Origin: Salipaludibacillus daqingensis
Lineage (GTDB): Bacteria; Bacillota; Bacilli; Bacillales; Salisediminibacteriaceae
NCBI RefSeq assembly: GCF_029891575.1
Contig: NZ_JARZHF010000005.1
Coordinates: forward strand, 186,001-250,000
Reading direction: 5' to 3'
DNA length: 64,000 nt
Part shown: positions 8,709 through 15,303 of the stretch, piece by piece
How positions within the stretch are numbered: the first letter of the stretch is position 1
Layout: the number at the start of each line of letters is the position of its first letter
Position numbers and translations under genes: made by a program
Notes under the pieces: generated by a model
Seen by the model: only the letters and a program-made list of their open reading frames with translations
Told to the model about the DNA's origin: nothing
Database searches by the model: none

Positions 8709-9161
8709 ATGAGAATCTTTTTGACAATTTTTGTTTCACTTATTGCCATTGTTGCTATTTTTATGTTTTCTAAAAACTCAACAGCCCCAAAACATCTAGG
8801 GGTTAATGACGGACACCTTTCTGAGCTTCCTTCTTCACCTAATGCCGTTTCAACTCAAACAAGTATTGATGAAAAACGAGTGGATCCTTTCCCATTTAAG
8901 GATGGAGATTTAAAAACAAGTTATTCACTTATCGAAAAGATTCTCAACAGCGAAGAACAAGCAGAAATTGTTGAGAAAACAGACAACTATATTCACGCAG
9001 TTTTCACTTCTCCAACGATGCGTTATAAAGACGACGTCGAATTTTATTTTGATACGAATAATCAACGAGTAGACTATCGATCGGCTTCAAGAATAGGATA
9101 TTCAGATATGGGAGCAAATCAACAGCGTTATGAGAGAATTAGAGAGAGCTATTTACAATAA
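8709..9161 (+). CDS. DUF1499 domain protein with N-terminal membrane anchor
   Basis: A 150-residue protein with a single hydrophobic segment at residues 2-20 (signal anchor or uncleaved signal) followed by a DUF1499 domain. The signature stretches are visible: LSELPSSPNAVST near 35 and YIHAVFTSPTMRYKDDVEFYF near 96, then RSASRIGYSDMGANQQRYERI near 125. Molecular function of the family is unknown. ATG at 8709 has GGAGGCG 8 bases upstream. It is monocistronic and divergent from ppsR. Confidence 0.85.
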   Translation: MRIFLTIFVSLIAIVAIFMFSKNSTAPKHLGVNDGHLSELPSSPNAVSTQTSIDEKRVDPFPFKDGDLKTSYSLIEKILNSEEQAEIVEKTDNYIHAVFTSPTMRYKDDVEFYFDTNNQRVDYRSASRIGYSDMGANQQRYERIRESYLQ

Positions 9162-9176
9162 CAACATCTATTCCAC

Positions 9177-9216
9177 GACTGTTTGTATCCAATATTGGGT
9201 ACGACAGTCTTTTTTG
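9177..9216 (+). terminator. Terminator after the DUF1499 gene
   Basis: GACTGT and ACAGTC arms (9177-9182 and 9204-9209) are extended by GTATCC/GGGTAC, followed by TTTTTT. Confidence 0.75.
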
Positions 9217-9310
9217 TGGAAAATATTTGGCAGACGTATAGTTTAGTGAGGGGGTTGGTTGGTGATTTGATCGTGATTAGCGGGTTCTAATGATAATCAT
9301 TCTAGTTTCA

Positions 9311-9394
9311 CCATAGAGTGCTGTTTTTTGTCCATAGGAGGGGAATATTTCTCCATAGACCGACTATTTTTTTCCATAGAACAGCAGCCCCTTT
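9311..9394. repeat. Four degenerate 21-bp units anchored by CCATAG
   Basis: CCATAG occurs at 9311, 9332, 9353 and 9374, exactly 21 bp apart. The rest of each unit diverges (GAGTGCTG.., GAGGGGAAT.., ACCGACTA.., AACAGCAG..) but ends in a T-rich stretch (TTTTTTGT, ATTTCT, TTTTTTT, CCCTTT). The array lies between the convergent DUF1499 and desaturase genes. It has the same period as the array at 383 and a different sequence. Confidence 0.75.
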
Positions 9395-9416
9395 CGCATT
9401 CAACTAAAATATTCAT

Positions 9417-9456
9417 TAAAAAAAGCGCGAACCTCTTCCAATAAGAAATTCGCGCG
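9417..9456 (-). terminator. Terminator after the desaturase gene
   Basis: GCGCGAA (9425-9431) pairs with TTCGCGC (9449-9455). On the minus strand the stem is followed by a run of seven T. Confidence 0.85.
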
Positions 9457-9461
9457 TCACA

Positions 9462-10547
9462 TTATGCTTTTTTTTCGTTATGATCTTCAGATGAGCTTTC
9501 CATAAAAGCCCTTGGTTTGATTTCCTCATGATCCAAGCCATAACCTAACGAACCATAAACCATGTTATCTCGAGGATCAATTAACTCTTTTCCCTTATAA
9601 TAAATTCGTGGTGTTTTCCATAACGCTTTTAGAGCACTTGACATCGGCATTTCATGATATAAGTGGGGCCAATTATTTTTAATATGCTCTTTTACTAACG
9701 GATAATATTTCGAACTCATACTCGGAAAAATATGATGTTCCGTATGGAATGAAAAATTAAAGTGAAGCACGTTTACCCATTTAGGTACCGTAACAGACAA
9801 GCTATTTGCCAAAGGATCATTGACAGGAACTTGTGGGTTTAATCGGTGATTCGTCGATATATATCCCATCACGATGGAGTTAGCTATTAGTAACGGCAAG
9901 AAAAAGATGAAAATCCAAGTTGGGATTCCGACAAAGAACATGAGCCCAATCCAAGAAACCCAAGGTAAAATAAACTGGATCCAAACCCCCCACTGTTTCG
10001 CTCGTTTAAATTCTTTCACATAAATAAAGAACATTCTTGTTGAATGCAACGTAAACGTAAACGAAAGGGATAGAAACTCAAAAAATGCGCGCACTGAAAA
10101 TGGTAACCGGTAAATAAATCGAAGCAATGGTGCCTTATCTACTTTATCTTTCGTTAACCATGTATCAGGATCGTTATGCTCATCTTGTGTATGAACGTGA
10201 TGCGTCATATTATGCCACTTCCGCCACAATCTTGGACCAGTGACTAATGGCCAGAAAAATACAGCTCCTAAGAAATTTCTTAACCACGCTTTTTTTACAA
10301 CGGTACCGTGTAATATTTCATGTCCTAAAAAGCCCATTGCAGCAAAACTCATGCCAATAATTAATGAAATCACTAAATTAACTAACAATGGTAAGTCAAA
10401 CGTCGCAATGGCATACATGCCACTGAAGGTAACGAGAAGATAAGCTAGTCCTCCAAGTAATCGAGCTGGAACAGGTTTAAATGCCTTTTTCGGTAAGTGA
10501 GGTGAAATCTTAGAGGCGTACCAGCCAAATGAGTGAAGTTCTTTCAT
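9462..10547 (-). CDS. Membrane fatty acid desaturase
   Basis: A 361-residue integral membrane di-iron desaturase that introduces a double bond into membrane acyl chains. All three histidine boxes are present: HEILH at 76-80, HNMTHH at 112-117 and HTEHH near 268. Hydrophobic stretches around 31-75, 91-103, 147-175 and 186-225 give the usual hairpin topology. It resembles Bacillus Des-type enzymes, but the position specificity cannot be read from the sequence. No desKR two-component genes are adjacent. A terminator follows and a FapR-like palindrome lies about 130 bases upstream of the start. Confidence 0.9.
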   Translation of the reverse strand: MKELHSFGWYASKISPHLPKKAFKPVPARLLGGLAYLLVTFSGMYAIATFDLPLLVNLVISLIIGMSFAAMGFLGHEILHGTVVKKAWLRNFLGAVFFWPLVTGPRLWRKWHNMTHHVHTQDEHNDPDTWLTKDKVDKAPLLRFIYRLPFSVRAFFEFLSLSFTFTLHSTRMFFIYVKEFKRAKQWGVWIQFILPWVSWIGLMFFVGIPTWIFIFFLPLLIANSIVMGYISTNHRLNPQVPVNDPLANSLSVTVPKWVNVLHFNFSFHTEHHIFPSMSSKYYPLVKEHIKNNWPHLYHEMPMSSALKALWKTPRIYYKGKELIDPRDNMVYGSLGYGLDHEEIKPRAFMESSSEDHNEKKA

Positions 10548-10678
10548 GAATGCGTCCCCCTATAGTAATTAACTATTTTTTATCTTTTCTGACTATTAAT
10601 ATTATATCTAACTTGGAAAAGATGTTAAATTTCTATACGGACATCTTAACAAGAAGAATATTGAAAAGCAATGGATTT

Positions 10679-10695
10679 TTATTACCTGGTAATAA
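10679..10695. promoter_or_regulatory. Perfect palindrome upstream of the desaturase gene, FapR-like
   Basis: TTATTACC-T-GGTAATAA is a perfect 8-1-8 inverted repeat 132 bases upstream of the desaturase start. It resembles the FapR operator pattern TTAGTACCTRGTACTAA (recalled from B. subtilis), with symmetric changes at one position in each half. FapR controls fatty-acid and phospholipid synthesis genes, so the context fits. The identification is inference. Confidence 0.4.
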
Positions 10696-10830
10696 ATGTT
10701 GGTTCTAATTTATGTTTTTTTCGAGTAAAACCCTTTTCACAAAGGACTTTTATAGTCCATAGCATATCCTTTTTATGATATTTTAATGCTTCATTAGTTC
10801 TTTTTCGAGCAATATCGAGTCAAAAAAATG

Positions 10831-10873
10831 AGAAAAAAGGAGCATTCTCCAAATACAGAGAACACTCCTTTTA
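10831..10873 (-). terminator. Terminator after the glycine-betaine binding protein gene
   Basis: A long imperfect stem pairs AAAGGAGCATTCTC with GAGAACACTCCTTT (two central mismatches). On the minus strand it is followed by T-rich sequence. The rest of the 10548-10890 gap shows only the palindrome at 10679. Confidence 0.75.
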
Positions 10874-10890
10874 CTCTTCATACGAACAAA

Positions 10891-11796
10891 TTATTGTTCA
10901 AGCCATTCGTCAACGAGGTCACGATTTTCTTCAACCCATTGTTGAGCACCTTCTGCCTCATCATCCATATCATTGATGACTGACATAAGCTCACCTAAGT
11001 TTTCATCGTCCATTTGCCAATTATTTAACCACGTAATTACTTCTGGATGCTCTTCTTCAAAACCTTGACGAGACATATAGTAAATATCTTCTGGTTCACC
11101 GAAGACATTTTGAGGATCTTCAAGGTACTTCAGATCATAGTCAGAGAATGTCCAGTGAGGATTCCAAAGCGTAACAACAACTGGTTCCTCTGCTTGATAA
11201 GCACTATCCAATTCAGCAATCATAGCTGGCTCTGAACTTACAAGTAGTTCATAATCAAGCTCATATTCTTCAATCGCCTCTTCAGATAAACCAGTTAAAC
11301 TAGCTCCAGCATCAATTCCAACGATGTTTCCATCAAGCTCATCAACATGATCATTCAGTTCTTCAATGCTGTTAATATCCATGTATTCTGGTACCACGAG
11401 CCCTAATCCAGTTCCTGAAAACCACGTATTCTCTTGTAAATCAATATCTTCTTCAAAGTCATCATACAAGTGCGCATCTGTTGTTGGAAGCCAAATTTCA
11501 AGAGCCAAATCCAAGTCATCATTCGCAATTCCTGTCCAAATTGGTGCTTTTTCAGACATTGTCAACGTGACATCATAACCTTCTTCATCAAGAATAACTT
11601 TCCACATGTTAGAAACAGCAATATTTTCAGCCCAGTTATTAAGCCCAATTTTTAGTTCTCCTTTTTCTTCCTGAGCACCATTATTTCCTTGCTGATCGTT
11701 TTCGTTCACATCCTCGTTCGAATTACCATCTCCACAAGCAGAAAGCAACAACATAGAGGATAATACTCCTCCATAAATAAACTTACTTCTAATCAT
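10891..11796 (-). CDS. Glycine betaine/proline-type ABC transporter substrate-binding lipoprotein (OpuAC family), orphan
   Basis: A 301-residue lipoprotein with signal peptide and lipobox LLSAC (Cys21), an Asn/Gln/Asp/Glu-rich linker to about residue 45, and then an OpuAC/ProX-type domain starting KIGLNNWAENIAVSNMW. Aromatic residues expected for quaternary-ammonium binding are plentiful (AENIAV, EIWLPTTD, LWNPHW). It probably captures glycine betaine or a related osmolyte outside the cell. No permease or ATPase gene is adjacent, so it must work with a transporter encoded elsewhere. The mature protein is extremely acidic, which fits a halophile. Start is ATG with GAAGGAGA upstream. Confidence 0.88.
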   Translation of the reverse strand: MIRSKFIYGGVLSSMLLLSACGDGNSNEDVNENDQQGNNGAQEEKGELKIGLNNWAENIAVSNMWKVILDEEGYDVTLTMSEKAPIWTGIANDDLDLALEIWLPTTDAHLYDDFEEDIDLQENTWFSGTGLGLVVPEYMDINSIEELNDHVDELDGNIVGIDAGASLTGLSEEAIEEYELDYELLVSSEPAMIAELDSAYQAEEPVVVTLWNPHWTFSDYDLKYLEDPQNVFGEPEDIYYMSRQGFEEEHPEVITWLNNWQMDDENLGELMSVINDMDDEAEGAQQWVEENRDLVDEWLEQ

Positions 11797-11940
11797 AACC
11801 AGTCTCCTTCTATTAAATACTTTTCCTTTTTTACTATAGCTTTATTTATGTTACTCTCTTTTCTCATTAAACTCAAACGCAGGAAATGGACAAGGAACCT
11901 TGTTACACTTGTTATATCACTATTAAATCTCTTAAGAACT

Positions 11941-11964
11941 ACCTTACGTAAGATTACGTAAGGT
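11941..11964. promoter_or_regulatory. Perfect 24-bp inverted repeat containing two TTACGTAA palindromes
   Basis: ACCTTACGTAA-GA-TTACGTAAGGT is an 11-2-11 perfect inverted repeat. It also contains TTACGTAA twice, 10 bp apart, so two small palindromes lie on the same DNA face. It is 145 bases upstream of the binding-protein gene and 117 bases downstream of the YrzI-like gene (both minus strand). It looks like an operator for a dimeric regulator. There is no T-run, so it is not a terminator. The regulator is unknown. Confidence 0.55.
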
Positions 11965-12080
11965 ATTAGGTTTTATATTTAATAAATGCAATAAAAAACC
12001 TTTTTTCCTCTGGAATGGAAAATGCAACAATCATGTATAAATTGCTCCCATTTCACTTGTAACAAACGAAAACAAAGCCT

Positions 12081-12239
12081 TTATCTTATCATTCTTGCAT
12101 AAGAAGATTGCTTTGCCTTTAATTCCAAACTCCTTTGTCTACACTCATTCCTTTTGATTTGTTTCAAGATTTCCTCTTGGGATAATTCTCGTTTAGTAAT
12201 AGCAACCGTTAAGTTAAAAATATTAAACATCATTTTCAT
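12081..12239 (-). CDS. Small YrzI-family protein (putative sporulation-associated)
   Basis: A 52-codon gene. The strongest support is the GAGGAGGAAG ribosome binding site just upstream of ATG 12239; a second in-frame ATG at 12233 has the better spacing of 9. The protein reads MKMMFNIFNLTVAITKREL and then SQEEILKQIKRNE, ending in KQSSYARMIR. The hydrophobic strand followed by KREL-S-EE and a charged helix matches my recollection of the roughly 46-residue Bacillus YrzI family (Bac_small_yrzI), whose function is unknown and which is annotated as probably sporulation-related. No other gene is close enough to be cotranscribed with certainty. Confidence 0.6.
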   Translation of the reverse strand: MKMMFNIFNLTVAITKRELSQEEILKQIKRNECRQRSLELKAKQSSYARMIR

Positions 12240-12489
12240 CTTCCTCCTCATTTTAAGGGATTACATCAATCTCGTTAGCTAAGATAGCTTCTCTGTTGTT
12301 AGTTCTAGTGTAATTCTTCTCCTTATTAAATGAAGCAATCTCAAGATTGATTTCCCCTCCACCTAGAGGTTGATTTTCTTCTCCAACTAACGATAATTGT
12401 CTCTCCTACTTAGAAATGAGGATCATACTTACCTTCAAGAGACTCCTTGTTTTAAATGAAATTGCACAAAATACGGAAGCTATGAAACT

Positions 12490-12525
12490 AAAAGCCGCAT
12501 GTCACGAAACATGCGGCTTTTAGTT
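12490..12525. terminator. Strong terminator after the 57-residue gene
   Basis: Perfect 12-bp stem AAAAGCCGCATG (12490-12501) with CATGCGGCTTTT (12510-12521), 10 bases beyond the stop codon of the small minus-strand gene. It is symmetric enough to work both ways. The stretch 12240-12489 has no feature I can support. Confidence 0.85.
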
Positions 12526-12531
12526 TAACGT

Positions 12532-12705
12532 CTAGTCTGTTTCTGTTCGCTCATTGTATGACTCGGCGTTAATGTATTCATTTGGCGTTTCATCGTTTTG
12601 ATGAACTTCATGATTTTTGAACTGGCTTAACCGTCCATTTCGATGTTCACCATGGTCTTTATTTTCTTTAAATTGTCTATCGTGTTTTTTAGATTTGTTT
12701 TTCAT
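12532..12705 (-). CDS. 57-residue hydrophilic microprotein
   Basis: ATG at 12705 is preceded by AAAGGGGTT, the frame closes with TAG at 12532, and a perfect terminator follows 10 bases later, so this is a complete small transcription unit. The protein is entirely hydrophilic and rich in Lys, Asn, His, Glu and Asp (KNKSKKHDRQFKENKDHGEH), with an acidic C-terminus (ESYNERTETD). The composition resembles small sporulation or spore-core proteins and intrinsically disordered proteins, but I do not recognise a family. Confidence 0.6.
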   Translation of the reverse strand: MKNKSKKHDRQFKENKDHGEHRNGRLSQFKNHEVHQNDETPNEYINAESYNERTETD

Positions 12706-12849
12706 TTTAGCTAACCCCTTTTCTATTCTATCTATGTAGGAGTTAGTTTATGGAACAAAGCCAATGTTATACGCTTATCCTGTGAAATTATGTGACTTAC
12801 AAAGACATTTAGAGCATGTATTAGCTAACCTGTTTCACATTATTTTCGA

Positions 12850-13203
12850 TTACTCTTGGTCTGTTGCCCACCTCGCTCCCCACAATTTCATTTCTTTCAA
12901 TATTTTATGGAAATCCTTTCCTTTTTCGGTCAGAGAGTATTCCACTGTTACAGGGACAGTTGGATAGACCGTACGAATAATAATGTTATTCTTCTCTAGA
13001 TGTTTCAGTGTATCCGTCAATGCTTTAGGACTTACGCCATTTAACGCTTTTTTCAGTTCGCCAAATCGCTTTTTTTCATCAAATAATTGTTTCATTACTA
13101 AGAAAGACCATTTGCCACCAATGATATCCAAAGCCCTTTCAATAGAACATTCAACTTCTTTTAATGGTGAGCTGCTAATCATTGTTTTTTCAGTCGTTTT
13201 CAT
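12850..13203 (-). CDS. HxlR-family winged-helix transcriptional regulator
   Basis: A 117-residue HxlR (DUF24) regulator: CSIERALDIIGGKWSFLVMKQL near residue 19, FGELKKALNGVSPKALTDTL as the recognition helix region, and the wing TVPVTVEYSLTEKG. Cys19 lies at the position used for thiol sensing in YodB and related members, so redox or electrophile sensing is possible. It is divergent from the epimerase gene, with a clear operator in between, so it probably regulates that gene and itself. Confidence 0.88.
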   Translation of the reverse strand: MKTTEKTMISSSPLKEVECSIERALDIIGGKWSFLVMKQLFDEKKRFGELKKALNGVSPKALTDTLKHLEKNNIIIRTVYPTVPVTVEYSLTEKGKDFHKILKEMKLWGARWATDQE

Positions 13204-13231
13204 ACGAACCCTCCTCTTATTTCGATAAATC

Positions 13232-13258
13232 TATACTTTCAATAAGTTAGTAAGTATA
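13232..13258. promoter_or_regulatory. HxlR-type operator in the divergent intergenic region
   Basis: TATACTT (13232-13238) and AAGTATA (13252-13258) form a perfect inverted repeat with 13 bases between arms, the layout typical of HxlR-family operators. AAGTAT also pairs with ATACTT further right, giving an overlapping second site. It lies 29 bases upstream of the regulator gene and 115 bases upstream of the epimerase gene. Confidence 0.6.
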
Positions 13259-13372
13259 CTATACAATACTTTCTATAAACATTTTGCCTTCTTTAAGTAT
13301 GTAACGATATAGCTTATAATTTCAACAGATACATATTACATTTTTCACACAATTTGAAAAGGACGTGAGAAA

Positions 13373-14215
13373 ATGAAAAAAGTTGTCGTAACAGGTGGCA
13401 GTGGTCACCTTGGTAAATGGGTTGTAAAAGAGTTTGTAGAGCAAGGGTATGAAGTCGTAAATGGAGATGTTAAAAAACCTGATAATCCACTATCACAAAC
13501 AAAAATCATTGATTTGAAAAACTTAGGTGAAGTATACGGATTATTAGAAGGTGCTGATGCAGTTGTTCATTTAGCAGCTATACCTGTCGCATACTCCCAT
13601 GCGAATGAAGTAACGTTCCAAAACAACGTCATGTCTACGTATAATATTTTGGAAGCGGCTTCAGGTTTAGGCATTAAAAAGGTTGTATTAGCATCTAGCG
13701 AATCGTCTTATGGTATTGTATTTGCTCCAGAACGATTCGATCCAAACTATGTTCCACTAGATGAAGATCACCCTCAACTTCCACAAGATAGTTATGGCCT
13801 ATCAAAAATAGTTAACGAAGAAACAGCTAAGATGTTTCACCGCAAATCAAACATGCAAATCGTTTCTTTAAGACTTGGAAATGTTATCTCTCCAGAAATG
13901 TATCGTAATTTCCCTGACTTTATTCATCATTCAGCTGAAAGAGACCGAATTCTTTGGAGCTATATCGATACGAGAGATGCTGCAAATGCATGCCGATTAG
14001 CCATTGAAAAAGAAGGTCTCGGTGCTGTAGAAATGAATTTAGCCGCTGATGATACGAGTATGGATATTAAAAGTAGAGACTTAATGTCTGCTCAATTTCC
14101 AAATGTAACAGATTTTCGAGAGGACCTAAAAGGTTATGAAACGCTTCTTTGCAACAAAAAAGCAAAACAACTACTTGGATGGCAACCGATCCATGGTTGG
14201 AGAGAAAATATTTAA
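13373..14215 (+). CDS. NAD(P)-dependent epimerase/dehydratase (extended SDR)
   Basis: A 280-residue extended short-chain dehydrogenase. The Rossmann glycine motif TGGSGHLG is at residues 7-14, an Asp ends beta-2 near 39, VVHLAAIP near 64, the catalytic Ser in VLASSESSYG near 106, and the YGLSK motif (Tyr-x-x-x-Lys) near 141. It resembles UDP-glucose 4-epimerase-like and uronate dehydrogenase-like members, but the substrate is not determinable. ATG has AAAGGA 9 bases upstream. It is divergent from the HxlR gene, suggesting induction by a reactive or metabolic signal. Confidence 0.85.
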   Translation: MKKVVVTGGSGHLGKWVVKEFVEQGYEVVNGDVKKPDNPLSQTKIIDLKNLGEVYGLLEGADAVVHLAAIPVAYSHANEVTFQNNVMSTYNILEAASGLGIKKVVLASSESSYGIVFAPERFDPNYVPLDEDHPQLPQDSYGLSKIVNEETAKMFHRKSNMQIVSLRLGNVISPEMYRNFPDFIHHSAERDRILWSYIDTRDAANACRLAIEKEGLGAVEMNLAADDTSMDIKSRDLMSAQFPNVTDFREDLKGYETLLCNKKAKQLLGWQPIHGWRENI

Positions 14216-14313
14216 AGAGCAACGCTGGAGTTGTCGCCATTCATTTCTTCGAGCTGTTCAACCAAAGGAGTACCGTTTACCGAAAACATCCTATAAATCG
14301 GTATAAATATATT

Positions 14314-14353
14314 ACAAAAGAAAAGAGTCCAAAAGAGGACTCTTTTCTTTTGT
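14314..14353. terminator. Bidirectional terminator between the epimerase and gtaB genes
   Basis: Perfect 17-bp stem ACAAAAGAAAAGAGTCC (14314-14330) with its reverse complement at 14337-14353 and a 6-base loop. It ends 1 base before the gtaB stop codon and serves both converging genes. Confidence 0.9.
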
Positions 14354-14354
14354 G

Positions 14355-15254
14355 TTATCGATTATTAGAAAACATTTTTTCGTTCATGAAGTTTTCCCTA
14401 CAAAAATACTGTAGCTTCCGTTCTAAGTCTTCATCTTCTATGGCTAGAGAAAGAGTCGCTTGAATATACCCCCATACATCCCCAATATCAAAACGCTTGC
14501 CTTCAAGCTGACATGCCTGTAACCCTTGTGCTCGACATAAATTTTTTAAAGCGTCTGTCAGTTGAATTTCTCCTCCTCGACCTGGCTTTGTGTCCTCTAA
14601 TATGTCAAATACTTCTGGATGAATAATATAGCGGCCAACGATAGCCATATTTGAAGGAGTATCTTCAGGATCAGGTTTCTCAACAAGGTCATTTAATTCA
14701 AATACGTGATTGGTGATCTTTTGCCCTGAAATAATTCCATATTTCGAGACATTCTCCGTTGCGACCTCCTGTACTCCTACGACCGATTGACCATATTTCT
14801 CATATTGATCAATCATCTGTTTAAGTGCTGGCTTACTAGAATGATGAATAATATCATCTCCTAACAAAACGGCAAAAGGTTCCTCTCCCACAAACACTTT
14901 GGCACAAGAAATCGCATGACCCAATCCTAGCTGTTCTTTTTGTCTTATAAAATGGATGTCAGCCATTTCTGCAATATCTAAAACTTCTTTATAGTGTGAC
15001 CATTTCCCTCGATTTTTCAGAACATTTTCAAGCTCGATATTATGATCAAAATGGTCCTCAATAGATCGCTTGTTTCTTCCTGTGATGATTAAAATGTGTT
15101 CAATCCCGCTTTCAATGGCTTCTTCCACAATATATTGTATTGCTGGCTTATTTATTAGCGGAAGCATCTCTTTAGGTTGAGACTTTGTTGCAGGTAAACA
15201 TCGAGTGCCTAGTCCAGCCGCAGGTATTACAGCTTTTCTAATTTTTCTCGTCAT
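14355..15254 (-). CDS. gtaB: UTP--glucose-1-phosphate uridylyltransferase
   Basis: Makes UDP-glucose from UTP and glucose-1-phosphate. The nucleotidyltransferase signature is at the N-terminus (KAVIPAAGLGTRCLPATKSQ, then PKEMLPLINKPAIQYIVEEA), with LLGDDIIHH near 127 and LVEKPDPEDTPSN near 189. 299 residues, the GtaB length. Start ATG 15254 is fixed by GGAGGGG 7 bases upstream. The longer frame to 15350 only overlaps the end of the glucan synthase gene. It lies 49 bases downstream of the cyclic glucan synthase gene on the same strand, so it likely supplies the UDP-glucose donor. YngB-type paralogues are the alternative name. Confidence 0.93.
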   Translation of the reverse strand: MTRKIRKAVIPAAGLGTRCLPATKSQPKEMLPLINKPAIQYIVEEAIESGIEHILIITGRNKRSIEDHFDHNIELENVLKNRGKWSHYKEVLDIAEMADIHFIRQKEQLGLGHAISCAKVFVGEEPFAVLLGDDIIHHSSKPALKQMIDQYEKYGQSVVGVQEVATENVSKYGIISGQKITNHVFELNDLVEKPDPEDTPSNMAIVGRYIIHPEVFDILEDTKPGRGGEIQLTDALKNLCRAQGLQACQLEGKRFDIGDVWGYIQATLSLAIEDEDLERKLQYFCRENFMNEKMFSNNR

Positions 15255-15303
15255 ACACATTCCCCTCCGTATTTTAATCAACAGTTGCGATCGGAATTGG
15301 TTC

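Noticed and set aside
9286-9302. Fur box (TGATAAT-C-ATTCTAG)
   Set aside because: Only the left half matches. It lies between convergent gene ends, not upstream of a gene.
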